A DNA stretch of 64,000 nucleotides, from the NCBI GenBank assembly GCA_907163375.1, contig CAJQUW010000455.1, positions 1-64,000 on the forward strand. Reading direction: 5' to 3'. A model generated the notes under the pieces. The model did no database searches. It saw only the letters and a list, made by a program, of their open reading frames with translations, and was not told the DNA's origin. Position numbers and translations under genes: made by a program. Each line of letters begins with the position of its first letter. Within the stretch, counting starts at the first letter, position 1. Shown piece after piece: positions 32,836 through 43,420 of the stretch. This stretch comes from Prostheceraeus crozeri. Lineage: Eukaryota; Platyhelminthes; Polycladida; Euryleptidae.

Positions 32836-33505
32836 AAATTTTATCATTTTCTTCATTAAAAATTTTATCATCAATAAAAGTTTTACCATCACTAGAAATT
32901 TTACCATCCTTTTTATTTTTATCATTAACTTTTTCTGTCTGTGATTGAAATGATATTTGATTTACTTCATTAGCTATTTGATCAAATTTTTCAATCTCAT
33001 CTAACGTAATAACATTATCATCACATACTCTTTGAAAGTAGTAGTGTAGTTTATCATAGACTTCTTTAATATGTAAATGCTTAGTTTTTAATGATTTTCG
33101 TTTCTTAGTTATTAAAGATTTATCTAACATTGTAACAAGTGAAGTTGCAAAAACACCCGTACCTGTTAAAGCTGTAGCAACTACTGGAATTACTAAAACA
33201 CCTGAAGATATAACAATTGTCAAAGCACCTAAACTTATTGTTAAGAATATGCCAATTCCTTGTGTTACATTCTTAACTTTAGTCCATCTCTTTCTTAATT
33301 TTTTATAATGCTCTAATCTTAATAATAATTGAGATTCCTTATCTTTCATATACCTAACTCTATCTTTGTGTTTTTCTTTATTCATTTTTTCAATGTTAAT
33401 CTTTTCAATGTCCATTAAAGTAGAACTACGTTCATATGATAACGAAGGATATATTCTTGAGGTTCCTTCCATTTCTGAAGTTCCTTCCACTTTTGTTTCT
33501 TCCAT
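32783..33505 (-). CDS. Polinton protein with two hydrophobic segments
   Basis: 240 aa if started at 33505 (MEETKVEGTSEMEGTSRIYP), preferred because the longer upstream extension is terminal-repeat sequence. After a charged helix, two adjacent hydrophobic stretches (GIGIFLTISLGALTIVISSG and LVIPVVATALTGTGVFATSL) form a hairpin-like membrane domain. They are followed by a basic region and an acidic tail. The first codons lie inside the right terminal repeat, so expression may be driven from the repeat. Family not recognised; a membrane-active virion or host-interaction protein is a guess. Confidence 0.6.
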   Translation of the reverse strand: MEETKVEGTSEMEGTSRIYPSLSYERSSTLMDIEKINIEKMNKEKHKDRVRYMKDKESQLLLRLEHYKKLRKRWTKVKNVTQGIGIFLTISLGALTIVISSGVLVIPVVATALTGTGVFATSLVTMLDKSLITKKRKSLKTKHLHIKEVYDKLHYYFQRVCDDNVITLDEIEKFDQIANEVNQISFQSQTEKVNDKNKKDGKISSDGKTFIDDKIFNEENDKIFLEELKTLLDKTLLNKT

Positions 33506-34031
33506 TTTTAAAGAAATATTTTTAGTCACATGATATATTTTAAAAACCTGAAAAATGGATTTAAAAGACGTTTTTAAAAATACTAATTTTCGGTGTCCTA
33601 GAACGGTCATGATTTAAGCAATGAAAATCAAACCGAAGGTTCTAGGGCTTCGCCCGATTGTAATTCTCAAATTTGAGATTCTCAACTTTTATAATTTTTT
33701 AGTGTCCTAGAACGGTCATGATTTTGAGGGTGAAAATTGTAATTCTCAAATTTGAGATTTTGAAAAATTTGAAAATTGGGTACTTTTAAAAACGACATAA
33801 ATTCATGAATTTAGTCCCTTTTTCAGGTTTTTAAGACCTAAATTCATGAATTTATGTCGTTTTTAAAAGTACCATTTTTGAAAAAAATGGTACTTTTTGA
33901 ATGAACCAAATTCATGAATTTAGGTCTTCAAAACCTGAAAAAGGGACTAAATTCATGAATTTATGTCGTTTTTAAAAGAACTAATTTTTTTTGATTTTAT
34001 GGTGTCCTGGTCCGGTCTTTTTCCCATTACT
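33470..34031 (-). repeat. Polinton right terminal inverted repeat
   Basis: About 560 bp, nearly identical to the left repeat. It carries the GGTTCTAGGGCTTCGCCCG hairpin sequence (33638-33656) found dispersed elsewhere in this Polinton. The start of the membrane-protein gene (33505, minus) lies inside its inner edge. Confidence 0.9.
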
Positions 34032-34037
34032 CTCACC
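34032..34037. repeat. Polinton target-site duplication, right
   Basis: CTCACC directly after the right terminal repeat, identical to 14724-14729. Confidence 0.95.
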
Positions 34038-34714
34038 GTTGAAAGGAGGAAACAGGAGTGACATTGGGTAGGGAGAAGCGCCTTACATACTTCTCTCTCA
34101 CAAAGGCAGAATATGCCAATGTCCAAATTTGGTCATGTCTCCTTCAAACGATTTCATCTCACCATATTTGGAATCTCAACCGCTAATTTTCCTGACTGAC
34201 GCAGGGAGTCAAGATTGCCATAAATGGACATTCTCGCTTCGTTGTGATGGAAGGGGAATGACCCTCGGCTCACGCTCTGTGACAGCGATCTTTTTATCCT
34301 GAGTAGCAAGTTTGTATGACCCTCAAGTGAACTGAATATATCCGAAGATGAAAAGATTGAATAGTTCCTAGTGTGTGATAAAATACATGGAATGATAAAC
34401 GTACAGATGCTCACAATGATACTTAGGGCTTCACACCATTTGAATGTTTTCTTATATCATGCTCACTTTCGAAGAGGCTTGATTCAATGATTCATTCGAA
34501 GGATGCTTGTAACGTTCAATACTGCATTCCCATGACATTTCAATTTTATGTGTTTGTACAAGTGTATAAGCTTTCACTGGACTCGCATCGTCTTCTAAAG
34601 TATTCGTTTACGCAGCGCATGAAGCTATATCTCTTAATGACGTTGAACTGAATCTCTCACACACACACGCACACACATTGTCACTTAAACCATGACTGGA
34701 ATACAGTACTCACA
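34038..34714. other. element 1 interior right of the Polinton, possible minus-strand promoter
   Basis: No clear gene. On the minus strand an ATAAAAAG (about 34295) is followed 28 nt later by GGTCATTCC. This is the same TATA-plus-TCATTC layout seen at other genes of these elements. It would point toward the degraded coiled-coil gene on the far side of the Polinton. A splice-donor-like ATG/GTGAGA occurs at 34163. Confidence 0.35.
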
Positions 34715-35250
34715 CATCAACTTTATTTCTAACGTTACAAATGCTGAAAGGATTCTAACATTATTTTATACGTCCCCTATCTTACACATACTGAAAGGAT
34801 TCTAGCATGATTTCAAACTGAACAAACATCAACTTTATTTCTAACGTTACAAACAGTGAAATGCTTGTGACACTATTTTATACTTTACCTATCTTACTAA
34901 CACTGAAATGATTCTGATAAAATTCCTAACTTACAAACAGTGACATGGCCACAACTTTATTTTATACTTCGCCTATCTTACAAACACTGAAAGGATTCTA
35001 ACATGATTTCAAACTTTACAAACATCAACTTTATTTCTAACGTTACAAACAGTGAAATACTTGTGACACTATTTTATACTTTACCTATCTTACTAACACT
35101 GAAATGATTCTGATAAAATTCCTAACTTACAAACAGTGACATGGCCACAACTTTATTTTATACTTCGCCTATCTTACAAACACTGAAATGATTCTGATAT
35201 TATTCCAAACTTAACAAACAGTAAAATGGTTGTAACTTTATTACTAAGCC
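34715..35250 (-). repeat. AATAAAGTT-type tandem array, element 1 right interior
   Basis: Same units and same orientation as 10110-10960. It is followed, as there, by AAAACGACACAGTATG and an ATGATATGCTATTGAAACCC stretch (35285-35330; compare 10990-11030). These blocks are direct repeats of each other, unlike the inverted arms. Confidence 0.8.
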
Positions 35251-35399
35251 AATCCACGCTGTTTGAAGCCCAACTTTATGTGAAAAGAAAACGACACAGT
35301 ATGTACATGATATGCTATTGAAACCCATACAGCTTTTTGTTACACTAACAATTCAGTTCAATGTGAGCTAGTCTTGTATCACTCATTTAATACGACATA

Positions 35400-36540
35400 A
35401 CTTTCACTTTACTTATTCCTACAATGTTACCATTATGTGTTCTAAACTTTATGAGTTCGCTTTCACTTCTATCTTACACTTTCTTCATCATCTAACCAAG
35501 TGAATGACATTGATGATACATTATCTGACTAAACGCATTGAGTCACATTCTACACAAACAGATATTACTAACATGGATCATATAAAACGCCAAGTCTTGT
35601 CATAGGCTTGACTATGCGATGGTCTTAGTTATTTATCTATGTAACTTACACTTTTAAAACGCTAAATCCTTAAATCTCAACACAGGGACACCTATCTTAT
35701 GCATTTAGGAGTTTTGTTGTATAATTTAGTAAACTTATGCCTCTGTCGGCATACGACTTTTAAAATACAACACTGACTGATGAATGATGTTCATATATTC
35801 CTAGATTGGATAACAAGAAACTTTCCTGCGTTGACTATTATTTAATTTCCTCATCAACTCTTTACACACTTATGATTCCAATCACTAAGTTACATACAAC
35901 GCTTCTATTGAACATGCATCAATCACCTTTCAGCTGACCACATCAAATGTAAAGTGTATAACATAATGAGTATGTAACTATCTCTCATCAATGATATCAA
36001 AACTGGCTTTTCACCATGAAAATTAAGTCTTGCCTTCAAAGTCATTTTATAAAGCGAACATATACATCACGCATTCTACACTAAAAGAGATCGTTCTCTA
36101 CAACAACACTCTACAACAACAGTTATCATTGATGTATGTTATATAAAACGCTAAATCTGTAAGTCCAACTGTGGCTGTCATTGCCTGCATTACTGTACAA
36201 CATGTTGCTCTGATGATTCTTCCACCACCCTTACTCTTTCCATTTGAGGGGTAGTGAAGAAATAAATTCATGACTTCAGGTCAAAACCTCTCTCTACACA
36301 CGTTTATATTTTACATCATGTAAAAGATCCTTGCTACTTATCATAGGGGCCTTAAACTTTAAACATGATGATTTCATGGCAGTTAGACCTTTGAAGATGT
36401 GTGTTGGACACCTTGTCATGAAGTTGAGTTCTCATCAGATGAATTTAATAAGAGCTTCTTCATTTTCTAAGAAAGATAGAGATCCTTGAATCTAGTGTTT
36501 GTGTGTGGCACAGTCTGTAACTTTTCTTTGTTAACAGGGT
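35400..36540. other. element 1 interior spacer, no gene seen
   Basis: AT-rich sequence without coding signal. It includes short similarities to the region after the left array, such as ATATAAAACGC(T/C)AA(A/G)TC at about 35580 and 36140. Confidence 0.5.
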
Positions 36541-36563
36541 GGCTTCCAACGAATTGGTGACCG

Positions 36564-36579
36564 GGCCCTCGGAAGAACC
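36564..36579 (-). terminator. histone-type 3' stem-loop (element 1)
   Basis: On the minus strand the sequence is CCATC then GGTTCTTCCGAGGGCC. The six-base stem GGUUCU/AGGGCC closes a UCCG loop and the 5' flank CCATC is the same as in the three element-2 stem-loops. It lies 63 nt after the stop of the 62-aa frame at 36642-36830. The loop differs from the histone consensus and the ACCA tail is not immediate, so the match is weaker than in element 2. Confidence 0.5.
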
Positions 36580-36582
36580 GAT

Positions 36583-36610
36583 GGAATACTTCGATTACTC
36601 GAAGTATTCC
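36583..36610. other. perfect 12-bp hairpin next to the stem-loop
   Basis: GGAATACTTCGA, loop of 4, TCGAAGTATTCC. It sits between the stop of the small minus-strand gene and the histone-like stem-loop. A second near-perfect hairpin (CTTTCTCTGCCTGC / GCAGGCAGGAGAAAG) is at 36719-36750. Confidence 0.8.
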
Positions 36611-36641
36611 GGACGCTGAATTCTCAGCAACGCCAGATATT

Positions 36642-36830
36642 CTAACGCCATATCCCTAAATAAAGGGTTCTCCACAAGCTCATGTGGAATAAGATGGACG
36701 GGCAGCGAATTGCTTCACCTTTCTCTGCCTGCAAAGCAGGCAGGAGAAAGACTTTCCCCATCTTCACCCTGCATCCACAGCGGAGCTCAAGGGTTCGACT
36801 CATGTCAAAGAAAGCGATATCGAAAGACAT
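36642..36830 (-). CDS. small element-1 reading frame (62 aa), unknown
   Basis: Begins MSFDIAFFDMSRTLELRCGC and ends LGIWR; no family recognised. Support is contextual. A TATA-like AATATAAG (36876-36883, minus) lies about 50 nt upstream of the ATG, with ACTCATTCATC, an initiator-like motif, between. A histone-type stem-loop lies 63 nt after the stop. This promoter/3'-end arrangement is the same as for the two small genes of element 2. The protein itself could still be a chance frame. Confidence 0.4.
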   Translation of the reverse strand: MSFDIAFFDMSRTLELRCGCRVKMGKVFLLPALQAEKGEAIRCPSILFHMSLWRTLYLGIWR

Positions 36831-36875
36831 TGCCTCAAACGACTTGTAATTGATGAATGAGTGTGAACGTCTCCC

Positions 36876-36883
36876 TTATATTT
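36876..36883 (-). promoter_or_regulatory. TATA-like box for the 62-aa frame
   Basis: AATATAAG on the minus strand, about 25 nt before ACTCATTCATC and about 50 nt before the ATG at 36830. Confidence 0.4.
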
Positions 36884-37044
36884 CTCACGCATTTTTGTGA
36901 CTGGCTAGCAAGACATTGAAGAATTGAACAAATCGGCAGTGTCCATGCTTTAGCAGCAAATGGTGACTTGCGCGCGCGCGGAGTGTACAGTAACGAATTG
37001 TCAATGTGAGAATCCTTTCAGACGCTCACGATAATCTCTTCGAC

Positions 37045-40000
37045 GCGATTGCAATGAGCTGTGTGGGAATCAGCAGGTGCTACGACACGTTACTGCATCC
37101 TGGGACAGATGCGATAGCTCTCTGTTTCATGTGACAGAAGGGCGCCAGAGAGAGAGAGCGCGTACATCTTTGTGTTCTACTCCATCTGCTGAGGGGCTAG
37201 CGCGACAGACGATCGCCCACCGGCTGCGCTGTCATTCTTCTTTGTGTTCTACTCTATCTGCTGAGGGACAGTGCGACAGACTGGCGTCAGAGTGCACTTA
37301 TGATTCTTTGTGGGCACAGGAGGGGTTTTTCACTGATAGGTTTCATGATAAACATTTTCAATAGCAGCATGTTGACTATTGCAAGCCATGTTAAATGACA
37401 TGTTTACATCGTCTGCATTCGCACAGAAAATGCTGTTTCCTACAAATGAGTTTTCTACACAGACGTATTCATTGTGTGAGTTCAAGGGTCGAGTCGTTGA
37501 ACTAAGACTTATGCGTTTCTACAGGTCTTTATATCAGCTTTAAACACGCCTGCAATCTATGAAAGTTTTACCAACATAAAGTTGTTGACATAAAGTTTCT
37601 TACACCGCAGTTCATGTTTACGACTTTCATTTGAATGTCAGATTTGTATGTTCATCTGTCTATGATGAGTGTAAACGTTGTCACAGTTCTCCTTTACTTC
37701 CCGTAAACTAGTTGTGACACTTTTGTGTTTCACTTCATCTAGCAGGTTGATTTTTATCTCACACATAATGTTTCCTATCTCATATGCATTCGACTAACAA
37801 CGTTACAGGTTGTTATGTCTATACTTGTATGCTGTCGATGCAGAGTGCAAACACATGCATTCAATTTGATAAAGGCAAACAACACATTTAGTAAAGCTGG
37901 TACGCTAACGAGTGTGACTGCAGAAACATTTTATAAAACTTTTTTCAACGTTCGCTAAGTTTCACAACAACCTGTCAAAGACTTCTTACAAAACTTATTT
38001 CAACATTTGCGTTTAAGGGAACATGTGCTTCACGTATTCTACACGAACGGTTAACACATGTGATATAAGACCCTAAATCCAACCGTAGAGGAGCCTAGCC
38101 TTGGATGATGGACTTTACAACCCATGCGATTCAATGTCATGGAATACACACTCAACGTGTGTGACAACATCTGGTTTTATAAAACATTCAACACTTATTC
38201 CAATCCATCTCACTTTTATATCCAACATGTTAAACTTAGACTTCGTTTCAACCACTCAAGTCGTCAAAAACTTGCATGCGTTGTCTAATATTCAATTCAT
38301 TCTGTACACAGATTCGCTTTACTTCACATCCAAAGTTAATGACTACCTAACAGATGTATTCACTCTGAATTTACACTTCACCGTTTGTGAAAAGACTGTC
38401 ACATAAAACATTTCACACACTGCAGTCCGGATCTCAACTAAGGATAAAAACTTTCTAGTGCTGTGGCGAACGCTGTTTTCATATAACATTCTAAACTCTC
38501 ATTGCAGTAGAAAACTGCTTTTAGTAAACCTGATGAAGCGAATCTAACAGTCATGAAGTTTGAATTTTCTAATAAGGAAACATTTGGCAACTGTCTCCAA
38601 TAAAACTTTCTAACACTGTGAAAGTAAGTTACAAGACAATCTACACTGTGCAGTAAAACCTTTTCAACAAAACTTTCTAGTGCTGTGGTGAGTTCGGTCA
38701 GTCATACAACGTCAATGATCAAACTTTATTTTCACAAACGTGCGTCGCGGTAATATTATTTGACTACACTAACACTTGCATTTCATGACATGTGTGTTTC
38801 ATAAAACATCATGATCAAACTTGACTAACTATACATCAACCTGTGTTACAGTAAAAATATTTGACTATACTAAACTTTGCTTTTACAAACCATGATACAC
38901 TTTCTAACTAGACTTACGAATACAATGTCAATGATCAAACTTTACTTTTACAAACGGGTGTCACATTAAAACTACTTGACTACACTAACTTTGCAAACCA
39001 TGATACACTTTCTGACGACACTCACGAATAAACGTCATGATCAAACTTTCTGACTATACATCATCCTGTGTAGCAGTAAAACTTTTGTACAACATGATAA
39101 AGTTTCTGACGACACTGACAAGAGCTTGTTCACTAGCGAAGAGAGAAGTCTGTGATGTGTTGCGTGTGGCGCATGAATGTCCTCCCTTCATTCCTTCATC
39201 ATTTCGTCTCCGTGATAGAGACAAGCAGAACTGATGGTTCATTCTCGCATGGTTGGCCAACTGTCGGGAGACAAGTGCAATGGAGATTTTATGAGGTAAC
39301 CTGTGGCAGATAGCTAAATGTCGCCCTGGTGGTCAGAGTACAACGTTGAGACGAAAAATTGCAAACATGACGCAGAGAGGTTTCACAAGGATTACCATTA
39401 CCCACGTCCCGTGCAGTACTCATCGCTACGGACTTCACCGCTGTCTCGAAATCACCCACAGGAAGTATCACACCGAAAATCTCCGTGACTTGCACCGTCA
39501 ATGACTTGATCGCCAGACATGAAAACCGGTGGAGTTGGTAAGAGGTTGGCAGACTTTGATCAGCTTGATAGCAAGCCGTAGAGAGCTTGATTCACCAGCG
39601 TTTTGCAATGGAGATGTTTAGAGGCCACCCATGACAGGATAGCTAAGACTCAACCGATTGGCGTTCAAAGTGCTACGTTGAGAACTGTGTCAAATGCCCA
39701 ACATGAGACATGAGTTGCCCCAGCGGTTTCGGTCTAAACTATGACACACTCCCTTGCCACACTTATCACTACGGCATCGTCCGCCGTCCCGAAGGAACAC
39801 CCTGTCAGTGGAATATTACAGCAAAACTCTCCGTGTCTTGCTCGCTTTCAGTGAAAAGCTGCTTATACCATGAGAAGACTGGCTCAGACATCACTAAAAA
39901 TCCTTTCATTGACTTTAGCTGTGTCGAAAACCCCAGAAAACCTCCAAAACTAGTGAATTAACATTTTTCAACTTTTTAGCACTACTTATGAAATTTTATA

Positions 40001-41546
40001 AGTAGTCTATCACTTAGGGCAGGTCAATAGCGACCGAACCTTTTTTGAATCAAGTCAAACGGACTTGTAGAAGCAAAGTTACAAGCCTTTAAAGTTTTGG
40101 AGTCTTTTATGGCCTGCAGACGAAGGCCATCTCCTGGCGAACCTCTAAGTCTGACGCCTTAGCTGACTTCAGCAATGAAATTTTCTTAGTCGGTTTCTTA
40201 CAGAAACCCAGTTTTTCAGATTTCCAATGCTATCATCGGAGCTCCGGAGTTTACCTACCCCAACCCAGTCGGGAGGAGAACTGATTTCCACAAGCCGAGT
40301 TTCCACTTATATAGTGTGTGGCGATCAGCTCATGACGTAATACCCATCATCCAAACACTAAAAACCCGTCTATCTCTGATTCTAGTGCTCCGATGGAGCT
40401 GGAAATACACCAATTCCATGTAGAATTTGACGCTGAATCCGAATCTGCCCTCCATTTTCCCATCCAATGCTTCGTTTTCACTCTACAGCCCGCAGCCATC
40501 GCAAAAATTCTAACTTAGTCGTTTTTCGGAGAAATGATGAAAAATTTTTTCTCTCCGATGACTTCCAAATTTAGCATGCCGAAGCAGAATTTGACGCTGA
40601 TGCCAAATCTGGTCTCTGTTTTCCCGTCCGAGGCTTGCTTCACCCGCTGGAGCGATTTTCATAAACATTCTAACTCTGTCGTTTTTCGCCAAGGTCCCAA
40701 ATTTTCAATAACGTCTCACCTCTAAACGAAGGCAGATACGAACAAGCCATGTTTTCCACTGCATTTGTCTCACTCCTAGCTTTCAAACGAGCTATTGCAC
40801 GACTTTCTACTATGTCTACAACCAAAGTTAGAAGATCGCTGCCAAAGGGGGGACGTCAGAACTTTTTCTCTCCGATTGAGTTGGGAAGAAGTTCCTAGAC
40901 CCAACATTGACCAAAACGTCCGAATTTGCACTCCATTTTCTCATCCGAGGCCTCCTTCTGCCCGAAAAACGACTTTTCTCATCCAAAAACCTCCAACACC
41001 TGCCTTTTCCAACTCTGACGGTTTCCTGCCATTTTCCTCCCTAAACCCAGGAAAATTAGTCCAAACTGAGCTTTCCACTGCATTTGTCTCACTTTTAGCT
41101 TTCAAATGAGCTATTGCACGACTTTCTACGATGTCTACAACCAAAGTTGGAAGTTTGCCAGGAGAGGGGGGGAGGTCTTCAAAACTTTTTCTCTCCGATG
41201 TCGCTAGAAACATCCTTCCTAACCCAACATTTCACGTAGAGTCCGAATCTGGCCTCCGTTTTCTCATCCGAGGTCTCCTTCCTGTCGAAACATGGACTTT
41301 CCCATCCCAACACCACCAACACCTACCCTTTCCTCACTCTATCCTTCCGAGATTCCACCCCTAGCCTCATCACTCCTCCTTCCTTCCTTCCTGCCAGAGG
41401 GGGGGGGGAGGGAACAGTTTTCTCTTCACGGAGCCATTCCTCCCAGCACATCCTTGGCGACTTCCTTCCAGAGGGGGGGGGGCTGAGTCAGCCTGATGAC
41501 TCAGCATTTCACATTTTGGGCTTGCGTCTGCCACGGGATTACTACT
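37045..41546 (-). repeat. right inverted arm of element 1
   Basis: Mirror image of 4255-9240. It carries fewer copies of the 68-bp repeat (37165-37290) and shorter C-run blocks, which accounts for part of the length difference. A short reading frame starting MSCPSGFGLNYDTLPC (39710) has a counterpart on the other strand of the left arm (6043-6255). This follows from DNA identity and does not by itself show coding. The arm ends at TTACTACT. Confidence 0.85.
37165..37290 (-). repeat. 68-bp tandem repeat, right arm copy
   Basis: About two units of the repeat described at 8766-9105, in inverted orientation (CTGAGGGGCTAGCGCGACAG, then GCGATCG). The next unit is partial. Confidence 0.75.
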
Positions 41547-41552
41547 AAAGAC
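41547..41552. repeat. target-site duplication of element 1, right copy
   Basis: AAAGAC directly follows the right terminus (TTACTACT) and matches 4249-4254. About 45 bp of host DNA separates it from the Tc1 transposon to its right. Confidence 0.6.
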
Positions 41553-41597
41553 CAGTCTGTTTCAAAAATGGTTGTGTGGAACATATGATGAAATATA

Positions 41598-42995
41598 CTC
41601 ATTGACAAAATTTTTGAAACATTTACTTCTTCAACTTCTTTCATGTTTGACTGGTATATGTACATGTATGTATGGTACCTTGATAATTTAGTCACAATCT
41701 CCAACAAGTCGCTAGCACAGAAAAACAACGCATGTAGCAGATTCAACTTTAATAGCGCGTGTGCCCCCCCTCTAGCTCCAATACATTCAGTAATCCGTGA
41801 TGGTATGGATTCACAAAGTTTCTGAATGAAGGATGTCTCAAGGAGAAGCCACTGCTCTGTCAGTCTTTCAGAGAGAATCTTCAGGGACATGGGTGAAGTG
41901 AATAGCGGTCTCTCACTCGCCGCCCAAGCTCGTCCCAGATTTGTTCAATGGATGACAAGTTAGGTGAGCGTGCAGGCCAGTCAAGGGTTTGAATGTTCAA
42001 TCTCCTAACAGTGGCAATGACAGCCCAGGAGCGATGTGGTCTTGCGTTGTCGTCTTGGAAGACGAGATCCTCCACCCTGACCACTGGGGCAACAACAGGA
42101 AGCACAATTTCATTGAGATACCTCTTTCCAGTCAACGTGCCTTTGATGATGACTGCTGTCGTTCGTTCGCCATGCCAAATGCTACCCCACAGCATAACAC
42201 TTTCACCACCATATCTGTCGTGTTCTTTAATACAGCATGGGGCAAAGCGTTCACCTGGAAGACGATGCACTCTGACACGACCGTCATTGAAATCCAGAGT
42301 GAATCTCGATTCATCGGTCCACAAGACTTTCTGCCAGTGATGGTCATTCCATGAGCGATGGGCATCACACCAGGCAACTCGTCTTCTGCGGTGCTCAAAA
42401 CTCAGTGGAATTAGGACAGTTGGTCGTCGCGATTGAATTCCAGCTTCTCGCAATCTTCGGTATGCCGTTCGAACGCTACAGTCTATATTTGAGGCACTCT
42501 TCCAGTGTACGACTACCTTTGGGACTGACACAAATCTATTCCTCTTTGCAGCTAAAATTAGACGTGCGTCTGTCCTTCCTGCAGACTTTCTTGGTCGATC
42601 AGATCCCTTCTTCTTTTTAACATCTCTTTCTGCTTTCCATCGACACCACCACCTCCAAACAACGACTCTCGATTGTTGCAGCTCTTCGGCAACACTCGCA
42701 CAACTTCTACCACAACGAATCATTCCAATAGCCATACCTCTGGTAAACTGATCGTGTGCCATTTTATTTTACAAAAGCTGGATTTCAGTTCACGTTTTGT
42801 TCAATTTGTAAAAGCAATTGTGACACTTGTATCGATATCAAAATTTGAAATTTGACCACCATAGATCTTTCTCCATTCTCTAATGTGTTGAATGGTAATA
42901 CATAGAAAGCGAGATAGTGCATCATACCTGAGAAAAAATGAAACAAACTTCAATTCAAGCCAATGATAGTTTGTTTCATTAATTATGTCAATGAG
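41598..42995 (-). mobile_element. Tc1/mariner-type DNA transposon, nearly complete
   Basis: Terminal inverted repeats begin CTCATTGACA(A/T)AATT and are flanked by TA on both sides, the usual target duplication. TATA occurs at both ends, so the exact border could shift by 2 bp. Length about 1.4 kb is typical. It carries one transposase gene on the minus strand. It inserted 45 bp outside the right end of element 1. Confidence 0.85.
41760..42762 (-). pseudogene. Tc1-like transposase, frameshifted near its C-terminus
   Basis: Starts MAHDQFTRGMAIGMIRCGRS with an N-terminal helix-turn-helix (SVAEELQQSRVVVWRWWCRW). Catalytic residues are visible: Asp in KVLWTDESRFTL, Asp in FQDDNARPH and Glu in LSSIEQIWDEL, with 34 residues between the second Asp and the Glu, giving DD34E. 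The first frame stops at 41881 after RDRYSLHP. The family C-terminus (LTEQWLLLETSFIQKLCESI, then ECIGARGGAH) continues in another frame from about 41890, so one frameshift separates them. The enzyme would cut and paste the element into TA sites. Otherwise well preserved, which suggests recent activity. Confidence 0.85.
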
Positions 42996-43039
42996 TATAA
43001 TTATCATTGAAAGAAAATTCCATGAAGTCTGCTATTTAT

Positions 43040-43420
43040 ACTTAACATTCTTCCTCTTCTTCAGCCATTTGCAGTTCACTGCTGGATGAAGGCCTCTACA
43101 CGATGTCGCCAACCTCCATGTCGCGCGTCCATGTTTTTCCTGCCACTTTAGTTAGACTGTCTTCCCAACGCGTTCTCTGTCGTCCTCTTCTTCTCTTGCC
43201 GTCCTCGGATACCATTTCGTTACCGATTTTGTCCAACGTCCATCTTGTCTTCTTGCCACATGTCCAGCCCAGCTCCATTTCAATTTTGCTGCAGTCTCCA
43301 GGACGTCACTTGCTCCTGTCTGCTGTCCAATCCATGTAATCTTCAACAGTGCCCTTTCCAATGCTCTTTCGGTAACTCGAAGTTTATTTCTATGTTCGTA
43401 CTTGACATCACTATGAGAAA
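43040..43420 (-). pseudogene. 3' fragment of a non-LTR retrotransposon
   Basis: Minus-strand frames read ETAAKLKWSWAGHVARRQDG and RWTKSVTKWYPRTA, then RGRQRTRWEDSLTKVAGKTW. This is the well-known C-terminal region after the RT in RTE/CR1-like LINEs. Only the last 110 or so codons remain, in two overlapping frames, so it is 5'-truncated with at least one frameshift. It ends near a TCTTCCTCTTCTTC tract. Confidence 0.8.

Larger units (their letters stand above)
14730..34031. mobile_element. Polinton/Maverick (polintovirus-like), 19.3 kb, nested in element 1
   Basis: Bounded by AGTAATGGGAAAAAGACC and its reverse complement, with a perfect 6-bp duplication CTCACC. The terminal bases AG...CT and the duplication length are those of Polintons. 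It is much more AT-rich than its surroundings. Minus-strand genes (integrase, minor virion proteins, major capsid, fibre-like) fill 16.7-22.0 kb. Plus-strand genes (zinc finger, anchored ATPase, PolB, penton-like, packaging ATPase) fill 22.0-32.5 kb. All hallmark Polinton modules are present: integrase, protease, both capsid proteins, ATPase and PolB. The terminal repeats are nearly identical, so the insertion is fairly young, and younger than element 1. It looks near-complete with a handful of breaks. Confidence 0.97.
4255..41546. mobile_element. element 1: large unclassified element with ~5-kb inverted terminal arms
   Basis: The arms 4255-9240 and 37045-41546 are reverse complements over their whole length, with many small indels. 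The outermost shared sequence reads AGTAGTAA(C/T)CCCGTG from each end. AAAGAC occurs immediately outside both ends (4249-4254 and 41547-41552), which fits a 6-bp target duplication. Without the Polinton nested at 14730-34031 the element would be about 18.0 kb. The interior holds AATAAAGTT-type arrays, a degraded Cys/His plus coiled-coil gene, and two small TATA-driven reading frames. No transposase, polymerase or capsid gene of its own is visible, so it may be a non-autonomous or reduced member of the family represented by element 2 at 51195-64000. Divergence between the arms suggests it is older than the Polinton. It is clearly decayed, with several breaks. Confidence 0.75.

Noticed and set aside
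42351-42620. Plus-strand frames opposite the Tc1 transposase
   Set aside because: Antisense shadows of a clear DD34E transposase.
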